Assembly (NCBI GenBank): GCA_025057635.1
Contig: JANXBD010000007.1
Coordinates: forward strand, 1 to 47,725
Source: Thermoflexus sp.
GTDB taxonomy: Bacteria; Chloroflexota; Anaerolineae; Thermoflexales; Thermoflexaceae
Length of the DNA: 47,725 bases
Direction: 5' to 3'
The notes beneath the pieces are model-generated. The model searched no databases, was not told the origin of the DNA, and saw only the letters and a program-made list of their open reading frames with translations. The position numbers and the translations under genes were made by a program. Below are positions 36,415 through 45,788 of this stretch, in pieces. How positions within the stretch are numbered: the first letter of the stretch is position 1; each line of letters starts with the position of its first letter.

Positions 36415-36444
36415 TTGACAGCCCAAGCTCATTCATATTAGCAT
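36415..36444 (+). promoter_or_regulatory. Putative sigma-70-type promoter of the SH3/GH25-like gene
   Basis: A consensus TTGACA (36415-36420) is followed 18 bases later by TAGCAT (36439-36444), a 4-of-6 match to TATAAT, 45 bases before the ATG. The surrounding 36124-36414 shows no gene; it is the divergent leader shared with the metallo-hydrolase gene. Confidence 0.5.
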
Positions 36445-36488
36445 ATGCTTTGTAACTCCCTTCAGATTAACGAACGCGGAGGTTGCAA

Positions 36489-37379
36489 ATGGAGCGATAT
36501 AGAATGACCACCGCTCGCCTGAATTTGAGAGAAGCGCCTGGGCTTCGCCACCAATCGCTTGGAGTCATGGATCATGGGATCTTGGTTGCTGATTTTGGCG
36601 ATCGGGCGTCCGAGGATGGATACACGTGGGCGAAGATCTCCCCACTAGAAGGCCCCCTTATGGGGCGCGTGGGCTGGTCAGCCACGCCATGGTTATCTCC
36701 GGCCGATCGGCCTCTTGGAGCCGTGCTGGCCGTAGATGCGGCATTTTCACCTATCCAGCCGCATGTTCTGATGAGACATCTGCATTCGCAATTCCGGCAG
36801 ATCCCTGAACTCTTTATCCAGTGCATGTGGACAGGCGCGGTAGTTCCATCCCCTGCCCTCTCGAATCTCCGCCTCGCCCAGCAAGCTGCGATGGATATCG
36901 CGATCTATGTCAATCCATACAAGATCTCGGATTCTGCACGCCTTCCCGATCCTTATCAACCCGTCGAGCGAGCTCAGAACATGCTAGGGGAACTTTGGGA
37001 GAAGCTGATCTTTGTGGCCGTAGATGTGGAGCGATTGCTGCTTCCCGAATCACAGCCCTCTGCCGCTCGGATTCAAGCGACACTTAAAGCCACTCTAGAT
37101 ATGGTGGAGCATGTCCAGAGGATGGGAAAGATCCCGGTGCTCTATACGGGGGCCTGGTTCTGGAACGGAGTGCTGGGCAACCCTAAACCTCCTGAGCTGG
37201 ACGGAGTTGCCGCGTGGCTGGCTCAGTATGATCACACGCCGGATCTCTCGAAGTTGAACACCCAGTTTGGGCCCCGATGGCGGGTGGCCGCCAAACAGTT
37301 CGCTGGCACCACCTCCACACCGGGCGGCGTCGTCGATCTCAACGTGTTCGCCCTAGATTTTGTTCAGAATCCCACTTGA
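36489..37379 (+). CDS. SH3-like plus GH25-like (lysozyme-type) protein
   Basis: 296 residues. The first 75 form an SH3-like domain (RLNLREAPGLRHQSLGVMDHG, then WAKISPLEGPLMGRVGW). From about 80 the chain resembles a GH25/DUF1906-type TIM barrel: AVDAAFSP, AMDIAIYVNPYK, FVAVDVERLLLPE, KIPVLYTGAWFWNGV, WLAQYDHTPDL, and AAKQFAGTTSTPGGVVDLNVF, the last being the end signature of GH25 lysozymes. The strand-end acidic residues (Asp in AVDAAF, Asp and Glu in VDVE) fit the GH25 active site. A peptidoglycan or glycan hydrolase is likely, yet no signal peptide is visible. ATG 36489 is preceded by GGAGG six bases away; TTG 36483 is unlikely. Confidence 0.72.
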   Translation: MERYRMTTARLNLREAPGLRHQSLGVMDHGILVADFGDRASEDGYTWAKISPLEGPLMGRVGWSATPWLSPADRPLGAVLAVDAAFSPIQPHVLMRHLHSQFRQIPELFIQCMWTGAVVPSPALSNLRLAQQAAMDIAIYVNPYKISDSARLPDPYQPVERAQNMLGELWEKLIFVAVDVERLLLPESQPSAARIQATLKATLDMVEHVQRMGKIPVLYTGAWFWNGVLGNPKPPELDGVAAWLAQYDHTPDLSKLNTQFGPRWRVAAKQFAGTTSTPGGVVDLNVFALDFVQNPT

Positions 37380-37969
37380 TGAAAAGGTCTCCTACAGATC
37401 GCGCAGAATCAACCACAAAATGGCAACCGACCCGCATTTCGATATCTGACGGCATCACATCGACGCCAACCAATACCATGACATTCACGCCGACTAATAA
37501 CCCGACACCTACCCTAACACCAACATGCATCCCTCCTGGGACGCTACCACCCGCTCCAACCCACTCGCGGGCGCTGGTGTGGCCACGGATGGGCGTGTTA
37601 CGGATCTGATCACTGCGTATCGCCGGTCTGGGGGTCACTTACGGCGTCTACTATAATGAGATCCAGCCAGCGTTAGTGGACGCCGTCCACCGCATAGCCT
37701 CCGGCCTGCCTAACCTGCTGCTGTCCGTCCCAACGGCCCTCTGCTGACGCGAGCACGGAGCCAGCCGTGGCTGCCTATGGGGTGCCAGGATGCCTCGGGA
37801 CGGCATAGCAACGAAGTCCCTGGAGGCTGTGACAGCGGGGCCTGAACCCGCGTTGGATGCGCTAAGGAGGAATATCTTCCCCACGCTCATCCGTTGATTA
37901 TCACTTACACCTCACGATCCACCGAACCGCCTCACCATCGCTCACCACTCCACCAGCGAACGGCTCGAA
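37380..37969 (+). other. Gene-poor stretch with a TPT-rich linker remnant
   Basis: No intact gene. At 37440-37560 one plus-strand frame reads TSTPTNTMTFTPTNNPTPTL, the sort of Thr/Pro linker seen in secreted Chloroflexota proteins; it ends in a stop by 37609. Just beyond, another frame gives VTYGVYYNEIQPALVDAVHR, then stops. They look like the wreck of a surface-protein gene, probably the same element as the RHS fragments that follow. Confidence 0.5.
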
Positions 37970-38341
37970 GATGCGCGCGATGTGGTGGGCAAACGCACCA
38001 TGCGCCACGAATATAATCCGGTGGACTGTCTGTTGCACCCGGTTTGCCTCGAGTGAGCCGGTCGCCTATATTTCGAATATCCAGGGCCATCTTCGTCGAC
38101 GACAGTGCGTTCACGTATACCTATGGCACCGCTAGGCAGCGAATTGCGAGCCCAGAGTCTCGCTGCTACGCTGGTTTATGCCCAGACTGCAGACCGGCTA
38201 CAGGTGGCCCAAAACCGTATTAGAGCCGCTCCCCATTCCGGAACCGTCAGCGTATGCCCTCGCCTCCCATCTACTCTCACCGCCATCCTCGCATCCAGAA
38301 CAACCCGATCAACGTCACTGATCCTATCAGCCTGTTCTCCT
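37970..38341 (+). pseudogene. Decayed RHS/YD-repeat protein, frame-shifted fragments
   Basis: Four fragments of RHS-type sequence follow in order but in changing frames. DARDVVGKRTMRHEYNPVDC (from 37970) resembles the YD-repeat DARG...YEYDPLNRL. DDSAFTYTYGTARQRI starts at 38098 in another frame. TLVYAQTADRLQ, around 38170-38206, is back in the first frame and matches LVYAYDAADRL. IQNNPINVTDPISLF (from 38293) matches the RHS core end YVQNNPINVTDPSGLF. At least three frame changes and several stops show it is dead. Intact RHS proteins exceed 1000 residues and are secreted or toxin-carrying; only the region around the core end remains. Confidence 0.75.
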
Positions 38342-39157
38342 CGTGATGGAAATAGACAGCAGGCCGGGCGGTGGACATAATTCAAGCCGCTCACTCAAAA
38401 GCCGGTCTGCCACGCCTTCGCTTTCTCCGTATGGATGACAGTCGGTGTCCCTCGGATACAGTGAAGGATCTGTCTGCGGAATTTATGTGGGAATACAGCG
38501 CCACTAGCGCGGACGCACACCATTCATCTCTTAGCTGCAATCCCATCTTGATAGATGGATCACCTTGATTAGCTTCGAGCTCATCACCACTTCGCGTTTT
38601 AGGCGGAGCGCAAGAGGGTTTTAGCAAGGTTAGAGTGTGGGAGAAGATGATAGAATATCCTCTGCTCGGGGAGGGATCTATCGAGTTCATCATCCGGATT
38701 TACTCCGATCTCCTCGTCATCTAGGCAAGGCAACCAGAGGAAATAACAGGGTTGGAGAATATTGTGGAAGCATCGATCAGACCTTCATATGGCGGGAATG
38801 CCTTCAACCGTGGGAAGCGGCGGTTAGGAGGCAGAGGCGCACAAACTCAGAGGTCATCGTGAATATCCCTGATGAATATACCCGCGCTAATCTAGATTTG
38901 CTGCTTCCCCACTCCCAACCAACAATCGAGCGTAGGGACTGCAGCGGGTCTCACCCTGAGACCTCAGGCTGGGCGTAGAATGACATATGGCGGCATGTTG
39001 TGCTCGATGCCCTGGGCGGCATGCGGTGCATATCAGATCCGATGAGTGCAGCGGTGAGCTCGCGGGTGTAGAAGCTGTATGGCCAAGATATTTCTACGTG
39101 GATGATAGGAGGTCAACTACTACTGTTTCCCACGACGAGGTTCATGGGAGGTGAGCA
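38342..39157. other. Gene-poor stretch downstream of the RHS remnant
   Basis: About 800 bases without a supportable gene. Short plus-strand frames (for example MIEYPLLGEGSIEFIIRIYS near 38649) stop quickly and match no family I recognise. It may contain the decayed 3' part of the RHS element or an associated immunity gene, but nothing can be shown. Confidence 0.4.
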
Positions 39158-40255
39158 ATGCTCAAGAAGCTACCGGCGATGCTCTTGGCGTTCCTCTGTT
39201 TAGCCTCGAGCAGCTGTCAGACCAGGGAACCCTTGGGGCGCATACGTCATTACGACTTAAGGCAGGTGTTTCCGGATCGGGAAATCATGAATGATCGAAT
39301 CGCTTTCTTGACCGAGGATTATCTCAACTTGGTGATCGGAGGGCACATTTACACAGTTCGGCGTCTTGGCAAACCGGTTGCTTGGTCACCAGATGGGAAG
39401 TCCCTCCTATTAACTATCCCCCAGCCCGGCTCCGTACCTCTTTATCACCTGGGAATCATACGGGAGCCAAACTGGTCATGGGTGGAATATGTGCAGAAGA
39501 ATGTGTATAACGCCGATGCGAACTGGGGGCCGTATAGCGAGTGGATCGTGTTCCTGGGCATTCCGGATTACTACGCCACTCAGAAAGACGAGCTTTCTGA
39601 AAAGATGGGAATATACATACTTAATCTGCGCAGCGGAGAAAAGCGGAAAGTGGGTGATGGAGCTTGCAACCCGGTGTGGTCTCCAGATGGCCGCATGATT
39701 GCCGTTACGAGCCACATCGCCGATGAAAACGCCTATGGGTTGAAGATTATAAATTTAGGGGAGAATTGGACAAAGGAGGATTGGACAGGACCATCCAGCG
39801 AACGGATCATTTATCGATTTACCACCAAATACATGTGTTCTGGAACCACATCAAGTTGGTTTCCAGATTCCCGACGGTTATTGGTCACTGACGGGCTGAA
39901 GATCCTTATTGTAAATCTAGAAGATGGCTCGATAAAGAACGTATATGAGATCAACACTCCAAGGGTAGAGGGATGGTTGGAGGCAAGGCTTCTGCCGGAT
40001 GGACAGCACGTGGTATATAAGGCTTCTTACGGGGACGGATGGTGCCGGAATGATGAGGATTGCCAGCATTGCGGGCCAGAGCGCGGGATCCGGACGTCCT
40101 GGTGCAGAACCGATTCTCGTTGCTGGCGGAATGAGATTGTATTGATAAACCTGAAGGAGCTGACTCGGAAGAACATCACGCCGAAGGTGGAGGATTATAC
40201 CCTTCCAACCCACTACGATTCCATTCAATTCGTGTGGTGGCAGGAGCGTCAATGA
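39158..40255 (+). CDS. Lipoprotein with TolB/WD40-like beta-propeller
   Basis: 365 residues. The start MLKKLPAMLLAFLCLASSSC is a lipoprotein signal peptide with lipobox LASSSC, so Cys20 would be lipidated and the protein held on the outer face of the membrane. TolB/PD40-like blades follow: KPVAWSPDGKSLLLTIPQ, ACNPVWSPDGRMIAVTSH, SSWFPDSRRLLVTDG, LLPDGQHVVYKASYG. A cysteine-rich insert near the C-terminus (GWCRNDEDCQHCGPE and SWCRTDSRCWR) is unusual and could form disulfides. Ligand and role are unknown. ATG 39158 is preceded by GGGAGGTGAGCA. The gene is isolated between two gene-poor stretches, and its base composition is slightly more AT-rich than the genes around, which could indicate transfer. 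Confidence 0.78.
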   Translation: MLKKLPAMLLAFLCLASSSCQTREPLGRIRHYDLRQVFPDREIMNDRIAFLTEDYLNLVIGGHIYTVRRLGKPVAWSPDGKSLLLTIPQPGSVPLYHLGIIREPNWSWVEYVQKNVYNADANWGPYSEWIVFLGIPDYYATQKDELSEKMGIYILNLRSGEKRKVGDGACNPVWSPDGRMIAVTSHIADENAYGLKIINLGENWTKEDWTGPSSERIIYRFTTKYMCSGTTSSWFPDSRRLLVTDGLKILIVNLEDGSIKNVYEINTPRVEGWLEARLLPDGQHVVYKASYGDGWCRNDEDCQHCGPERGIRTSWCRTDSRCWRNEIVLINLKELTRKNITPKVEDYTLPTHYDSIQFVWWQERQ

Positions 40256-40959
40256 GGCGATGATTTGGGGCTACAGGTTGAATCGCATCGGCGCCAGCCT
40301 CCCTCTCCCAGTCTATCCGCTTCCGCCGGATTCTCTAGCTCACCTTGCCAGCCGCTTATTCCCAGGCCGGGCGGAGGGCAGCAGCACATGGCGCTAAGTT
40401 CTGCCTGATGCCCCAGACAGTGCGCAGCACGCAGAGGAAGCCAATCGACGAATACGCCCACGAAGATCGCCATCGCATCATCTTCGGTCTGCGGGTGGGG
40501 CTCTACCTAACAATTGAAAGGCGCAGCCGGGCTCCATGGGGCAGTCACCTCTTAGAACTTCTGTGAAGAGAGCGGCCTATCAAACACTGGACAGTCATAG
40601 CCGCCCTGGCCGAGACCGCCTAAGCCCATCAGCCGCCGCCGTAGCCGTTCCGTAACGGCTGAGAGCGCCTTACAAGCTCAAACGCATCTTGACGGTCGGC
40701 GAATTCCCGCTGCGAATCGGAAGGCGATCAGGAAAACGGAGCATCGTCCGTCCTCCCCGGCCTCGGCGAATGCCTTCCTCCGCCTATTCGAGCGGAGTCC
40801 CCTGGACGGCCATGCGATGGGGCATGAAATAATATATTCAAGGGAGCGGAGGACTTCATTCCTACATGCCTACATGGCCCATCAGAATCAAGTCTGGGCT
40901 TAAATCGATGAGGCAAAGGCAATGAAGCCGCTCGAATGGCCTAAATCAGAGCGTTACGT
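40256..40959. other. Gene-poor stretch upstream of pucR
   Basis: About 700 bases; short frames on both strands with many stops and no recognisable family. A small perfect hairpin AGCCGTT-CCGT-AACGGCT lies at 40643-40660. The pucR promoter should be in the last 150 bases (AT-rich AATAATATATTC near 40827), but no clear -35/-10 pair is seen. Confidence 0.4.
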
Positions 40960-42597
40960 ATGCGAGGGGTGTCGCTGAGAGAGCTTTTAGACGCGATGTT
41001 GCCCGCTGGAACTCGGGTAGTTGGTGGTGAAAGCGGGCTGGATCGCGAGGTGACGTGGGCCACCTTGCTTCGGACGACGCCTGCGCGAACAGCCGTTCAG
41101 AGGGGAGATCTTCTGCTCTTCTCTGCTGATCTTCTTTCGATACGTGAACCGCCTCTTGCTTTCTCTGCTCTCTTAGAGCTCGCCTTAGAGCGCGAAGCGG
41201 CCGGGCTCGCTGTTGTCAGCCCGATTCCAGAAGCCTGGGGGCCGCTGGCCGACGAAGCTGGCCTGCCGTTATTGGCCCTGCCAGAAGGGACTAGCCTAGC
41301 GGAGCTAGCAAATCAAATCGCTCGGTTTATCACCGCCCGCCGCGAAGCCCTTTACGAAATCGAACGGGAGCTCCAGCGGCGATTTCAACAGGCAGCCCTG
41401 ACGGGTGAGGGATTGCCTGCGATCTTGCGCGTCCTGATCGAGGTCACCGGCAAGAGCGTCTGGATGGAGGACGCGCAAGGAATGCCTTGGCCGGATCTCC
41501 CCTCGCCGCCGGAATCTTCCCCCGGCCAAGCGGAACGTCGGGCTTGGCTTCGACGCCTGTCCTTGCGCGAGGAAGCCGAGCCTCCGGTCGTCCTCTTCGG
41601 GCCCGATGCTGAGGAGCGGGTCTGTCTCGCAGGGGCTGTGCTTCTGGATCGAAGGCCCGTAGGGATGATCTGCCTGCTCAGCCCTTCCCGGAAGATCACC
41701 GAGCGGGATCGCTTGGCGATCGCTCAGGCAGCGCTGGCCTGCGGGCTAGTGCTTCATCGGGAGCGCTCATTGTGGTCAGCGGAAGCCCGAGTGCGTGGGG
41801 AATTCCTGGCCCAGGTGTTACGGGGAGAGCTGTCGGAAGCTGAGGCGCGCCGTCGGGCCCGCATCCTAAGCGAGCCGATCGAAGAACCTATGGCAGTAGC
41901 TGTGTTTCGCGCCACGGATATGGAAGGGAATATGGAGCGCTTAGCCGATGCTATCCGACGTCTGACAGCTCGCTTTGCCCGATGCCGGGTTCAGCCGATG
42001 GCTGAGGGGATTGCCTTCGTATTTCCGCCTCCCGTAGGGGAGAGTGACCTAGAGATGGTGGTGGAAGGATTGCGGGTGGAACTGGCCCGCGCCCTAGGGT
42101 TAACCCATTTGGCCGCCGGTGTGGGTGGGGTTTACGCAGGCCCCTCTGGTCTAGCCCGTTCCTTCCGAGAAGCGGTTCAATCCCTTCAGATGGTGGAGGC
42201 TTTGCTCGGTGGAGAGCGCACGCTTAGCTACCAGCGCCTTGATATCTATCGTCTACTCTATCCAATGCGAGAAAGCGAAGTCCTGGCAGAATTTTATGAA
42301 CAGGTTCTTGGATCTCTAGAACGCTACGATCGAGAGCACCGCGCAGAGCTCATCCCTACCTTGGAGGCTTTCTTCGCTTGTGATGGAAACCTGCAACGGA
42401 CTGCGGAGCGTCTATTTCTGCATCGAAATTCTCTGGCTTACCGTCTGCGGCGGATCCAAGAGATTACGGGGATGGATCTGCGGCGATGGGAGGATTGCTT
42501 TCGATTGCAAATGGCCTTAAAAATCCGACCGATCCTGAGGAGGTCGCATGAACAGCCAGGCGGTGGATCCGATCCAAGTGTTGGAGAAAGCCCGTAG
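40960..42597 (+). CDS. PucR-family transcriptional regulator
   Basis: 545 residues. The N-terminal PucR domain (about 3-125) starts VSLRELLDAMLPAGTRVVGG, typical of the purine-catabolism regulator group. A middle GAF-like region follows (about 150-270), then a CdaR-like GGDEF-derived domain. The C-terminal helix-turn-helix (HTH_30) reads ACDGNLQRTAERLFLHRNSL followed by YRLRRIQEITGMDLRRWEDC. PucR regulators control purine, amino-acid or nitrogen catabolic genes in response to small molecules. Here the gene overlaps glnA by 50 bases, so it probably regulates glutamine synthetase or the ammonium genes; this is inference. The start at ATG 40960 has a weak ribosome-binding site; GTG 40969 is an alternative. 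Confidence 0.85.
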   Translation: MRGVSLRELLDAMLPAGTRVVGGESGLDREVTWATLLRTTPARTAVQRGDLLLFSADLLSIREPPLAFSALLELALEREAAGLAVVSPIPEAWGPLADEAGLPLLALPEGTSLAELANQIARFITARREALYEIERELQRRFQQAALTGEGLPAILRVLIEVTGKSVWMEDAQGMPWPDLPSPPESSPGQAERRAWLRRLSLREEAEPPVVLFGPDAEERVCLAGAVLLDRRPVGMICLLSPSRKITERDRLAIAQAALACGLVLHRERSLWSAEARVRGEFLAQVLRGELSEAEARRRARILSEPIEEPMAVAVFRATDMEGNMERLADAIRRLTARFARCRVQPMAEGIAFVFPPPVGESDLEMVVEGLRVELARALGLTHLAAGVGGVYAGPSGLARSFREAVQSLQMVEALLGGERTLSYQRLDIYRLLYPMRESEVLAEFYEQVLGSLERYDREHRAELIPTLEAFFACDGNLQRTAERLFLHRNSLAYRLRRIQEITGMDLRRWEDCFRLQMALKIRPILRRSHEQPGGGSDPSVGESP

Positions 42598-43897
42598 CTC
42601 CAGCGTGCGATTTGTCATTCTTCGCTTCACAGATATCCTGGGAGCTCCGAAAGGGGTGACCATTCCTATAGAGGATCTTCCGGAGGCCTTGGAGACTGGA
42701 AAGTGGTTCGATGGATCGGCCATCGAGGGCTTCGCTCGGGTGGCGGAATCCGATTTGTATCTCAAGCCAGATCTGAGCACGTTTACAATCCTGCCTTGGA
42801 CTCATGGGCATGGGACGACAGCCCATGTGATCTGCTGGGTAGTGAATCGGCGAGGGGAGCCCTTCGCGGGGGATCCCCGGTCGGTGCTGGCACGGGGGAT
42901 GGAGCGGGCAGCCCGCATGGGGTATAGCTATGTGGTCAGCCCTGAGCTGGAGTTCTATCTTTTTCAATCGGATGGGGATAAGGCCCTTGCTCCCACCTCT
43001 CCCGATGCTATTGGGTATTTCGATTTGGCCACCGATCGCGCCCATCAGGTTCGCTGTGAGATGGTGGACACTCTGCGGACGCTTGGGATCCCTGCTGGGC
43101 CCGGCCATCATGAGATCTCGCCAGGCCAACACGAGATCGATTTCCAGCCCGCTGATGCCTTGCGGATGGCAGACTATATCGTGACGGCGCGGTTGGTGAT
43201 CAAGCACATCGCCCAGGCCCATGGGCTCCATGCCACCTTTATGCCTAAGCCGATGGAGGGACGGGCAGGCTCGGGGATGCATACGCATCAGAGCCTGCTC
43301 CGCGTGGAGGATGGAGGGAATGCCTTTGCAGACCCCGAGGACGATTACGGGCTTTCGTCGCTAGCCAAGGCTTTCTTAGCGGGGCAGATCGCCCACGCCC
43401 GGGGGATGTGCGCGGTGCTCTGCCCCCTGGTGAACTCCTATAAACGTCTTCTGGGCGGGTTCGAGGCTCCACCCTATGTCAGCTGGGCCCGCATTAACCG
43501 TTCGGCCCTCATTCGGATCCCGGCCATCAAGCCGGGGCGCTATCAATCCACCCGCATTGAGCTCCGGAGCCTGGACCCTGCGTGCAATCCCTATCTGGCC
43601 TTCGCGGTGATGCTGGCAGCTGGATTAGATGGGATCGAACGGCGGTTGCCGCTTCCGCCGCCGGTGGAGGAGGAACTGATCCCCATGGAGACGGCAGAGC
43701 TAGAGGCCCGAGGGATCCAGCGATTGCCTGCTACCCTGGGAGAGGCCCTAGAGGCCCTCGAGGCCGATGAGGTCATCCAGGAGGCCCTCGGCCCGCTCGC
43801 CGCGGAGCGGTTCTTGGAAGCCAAGCGGCTCGAGTGGGCGGCCTACTGTCGCCATGTGAGCGCCTGGGAGATCGAACGCTATTTCCAGGTGTATTAA
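42548..43897 (+). CDS. glnA: Type I glutamine synthetase
   Basis: 449 residues, the size of GSI-alpha enzymes. It makes glutamine from glutamate, ammonia and ATP. Signatures in order: FTDILGAPKGVTIP (beta-grasp domain), KWFDGSAIEGFARVAESD, SPELEFYLF, GHHEISPGQHEIDFQPADAL (metal ligands), FMPKPMEGRAGSGMHTHQSL (ATP/His site), VNSYKRL, YQSTRIELRSLDPACNPYLA and the closing Glu flap region. The segment that carries the adenylylated Tyr in GSI-beta (E. coli Tyr397) is absent, so control by GlnE is unlikely. ATG 42548 has GGAGG 6 bases upstream, inside the end of pucR; the 50-base overlap points to translational coupling. An ammonium transporter lies downstream. Confidence 0.93.
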   Translation: MNSQAVDPIQVLEKARSSSVRFVILRFTDILGAPKGVTIPIEDLPEALETGKWFDGSAIEGFARVAESDLYLKPDLSTFTILPWTHGHGTTAHVICWVVNRRGEPFAGDPRSVLARGMERAARMGYSYVVSPELEFYLFQSDGDKALAPTSPDAIGYFDLATDRAHQVRCEMVDTLRTLGIPAGPGHHEISPGQHEIDFQPADALRMADYIVTARLVIKHIAQAHGLHATFMPKPMEGRAGSGMHTHQSLLRVEDGGNAFADPEDDYGLSSLAKAFLAGQIAHARGMCAVLCPLVNSYKRLLGGFEAPPYVSWARINRSALIRIPAIKPGRYQSTRIELRSLDPACNPYLAFAVMLAAGLDGIERRLPLPPPVEEELIPMETAELEARGIQRLPATLGEALEALEADEVIQEALGPLAAERFLEAKRLEWAAYCRHVSAWEIERYFQVY

Positions 43898-43934
43898 CGC
43901 ACGGTATGCAGGGCCGCCCCCTTGTGATCGCCTG

Positions 43935-43967
43935 ATGCGGGGCGAAGCCTCCATGATCACCCCGCAT
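43935..43967 (+). terminator. Inverted repeat downstream of glnA
   Basis: ATGCGGGG (43935-43942) and CCCCGCAT (43960-43967) pair perfectly with a 17-base loop. No T-run follows, so terminator function is doubtful. The rest of 43898-44313 shows no gene; a TACAAT hexamer near 44221 could be an amt -10 but lacks a good -35. Confidence 0.35.
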
Positions 43968-44313
43968 GGGGCCTATCGAATCAGGGCAAGCAACGGGGGT
44001 CTGCCCCTACTTTAAGGAAATGCGAGGAGCGCTGAGACATATTCGTTAGGGTCACCCCGCACGCCAGCCCTCTAACGAGCACCGCCTCCATTCACCCTCT
44101 GACCCCCTTCGCGCAGACGCCTTCCATACTCCGATCACGGGATAATTTGTGCGCGTAGCCCAAACCATGATCCTCGATTTTCGGTTCCTCGACCTATACC
44201 CTCCTATTCCCTAGCACATTACAATCGGGCCAAGTTCATGAGTCAGACCCAGTGGAGCCGTTTTAAGCATGATCTTCTTCCGCAGGGGAATTCTCTTTGC
44301 GGAGGTGTGAAGG

Positions 44314-45738
44314 ATGCGCGGTGGGATACAACGGCGGATAGTGATGGGAGGAATGCTGGTGCTGGCTCTAGGATTGACCCATGGCCTAGCGCTGGCCCAG
44401 GGCCCGTCTCCAGAATCGGGCGCGGCGGAAGCGGTGCGGGAGGAGCTCAGCCGTGCGGTGAACTTCGCCTGGGCCCTCATCGCGGCCTTCCTAGTCTTCT
44501 TCATGCAGGCCGGGTTTGCGATGGTGGAGGCTGGCTTCAGTCGCTCGAAAAATGTGGTGGCGGTGCTGACCAAGAATCTCATGGACGTCATGATCGGGGG
44601 GCTCGCCTTCTGGGCCTTCGGCTTCGCTTTGATGTTCGGCGGATCTGGGCTGGCACCGGGCCTAGAGCAAGGCACGCCCTGGATTGGCCTCTCCGGTTTC
44701 TTCCTAAGCGGGTCGGCCTACGACGATCAGACCGCGATGCTCTGGTTCTTCCAGATGGTCTTCGCCGCCACAGCAGCCACCATCGTCTCCGGAGCGATGG
44801 CGGAGCGGACCAAGACCACCGCTTACCTGGCTTATAGTTTCCTCGTCTCCGCGCTGATCTACCCCATCTACGGCCACTGGGTGTGGGGAGGGGGCTGGCT
44901 GGGGAATCTCTCCGCCTATCTGCCGTTCCTCGGGGAGGGAGTTGGAGCTAAAGACTTCGCGGGGTCCGGGGTCGTGCATGCGGTCGGCGGCTTCGTCGCG
45001 CTAGTCGGCGCGGCAATGGTCGGCCCCCGCATCGGCAAATTCAATCGGGATGGCACCCCCAACGTGATCCCGGGTCACAGCCTGACCCTAGTGGCCCTGG
45101 GAACGTTCATCCTGTTCTTCGGCTGGTTCGGATTCAACCCAGGATCCACTTTGGCTGCTACCGATCCGCGGATCGCCATGATCTCGGTGAACACCTTCCT
45201 GGCGGGCGCAATGGGCGCGGTGGTAGCCATCTACTATGGCTTTTTCCGAACTGGCCGGCTGGATCTGGCACTGGCCTGCAATGGGACGCTGGCGGGTCTG
45301 GTGGGGATCACCGCGCCGTGCGCCTATGTGGCACCGTGGGCGGCGGTGGTGATCGGGGGAATCGCGGCGCTGGTGATGATCGGCGGGGCCGCCTTCGTGG
45401 AGCGGGTTCTGAAAGTGGACGATGTGGTCGGCGCCTCGGCGGTGCACGGATTCGCCGGGCTGTGGGGATTGCTGGCCGTGGGCCTCTTCGCGGACGGCAC
45501 CTATGGCGGCGTGGCCGGCCTGATCGTAGGGGCATGGGCCCAACTGGTCGCCCAAGCGATCAGCGTCGTAGTGGTTACGGCATGGTCGCTGGGGACCGGT
45601 TTCCTGGTGTTCTGGTTGATCCGGCAAACCATCGGCCTGCGGGTGAGCGCTGAGGAAGAGCGCATCGGGCTGGATCTGACGGAGCATGGGGCGGAAGCCT
45701 ATCCCAGCGGCCGACGGCTTCAGCCTGAAATTCCATAA
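44314..45738 (+). CDS. amt: Ammonium transporter (Amt/MEP/Rh family)
   Basis: 474 residues: a signal peptide (about 1-29, cut after ALAQ) followed by about eleven membrane helices. Family signatures are FFMQAGFAMVEAGFSRSKN, FFQMVFAATAATIVSGAMAER, DFAGSGVVHAVGGFVALVGA and GFNPGSTLAA. The twin histidines that line the ammonium channel correspond to His222 (GVVHAVGG) and His378 (ASAVHGFAG). It imports ammonium across the cytoplasmic membrane and so feeds the glutamine synthetase encoded upstream. The GlnK/PII gene that usually follows amt is missing; an unrelated protein is next. ATG 44314 lies behind GGAGGTGTGAAGG. Confidence 0.94.
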   Translation: MRGGIQRRIVMGGMLVLALGLTHGLALAQGPSPESGAAEAVREELSRAVNFAWALIAAFLVFFMQAGFAMVEAGFSRSKNVVAVLTKNLMDVMIGGLAFWAFGFALMFGGSGLAPGLEQGTPWIGLSGFFLSGSAYDDQTAMLWFFQMVFAATAATIVSGAMAERTKTTAYLAYSFLVSALIYPIYGHWVWGGGWLGNLSAYLPFLGEGVGAKDFAGSGVVHAVGGFVALVGAAMVGPRIGKFNRDGTPNVIPGHSLTLVALGTFILFFGWFGFNPGSTLAATDPRIAMISVNTFLAGAMGAVVAIYYGFFRTGRLDLALACNGTLAGLVGITAPCAYVAPWAAVVIGGIAALVMIGGAAFVERVLKVDDVVGASAVHGFAGLWGLLAVGLFADGTYGGVAGLIVGAWAQLVAQAISVVVVTAWSLGTGFLVFWLIRQTIGLRVSAEEERIGLDLTEHGAEAYPSGRRLQPEIP

Positions 45739-45788
45739 TCGATCAGCTTGGGCAAATCTTGGGTTTTCTACATCCCTCAATCTCTTCT

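Noticed and set aside
40345-40566. Small plus-strand open frame upstream of pucR
   Set aside because: No ribosome-binding site, no family motif, and an opposing frame of similar length.
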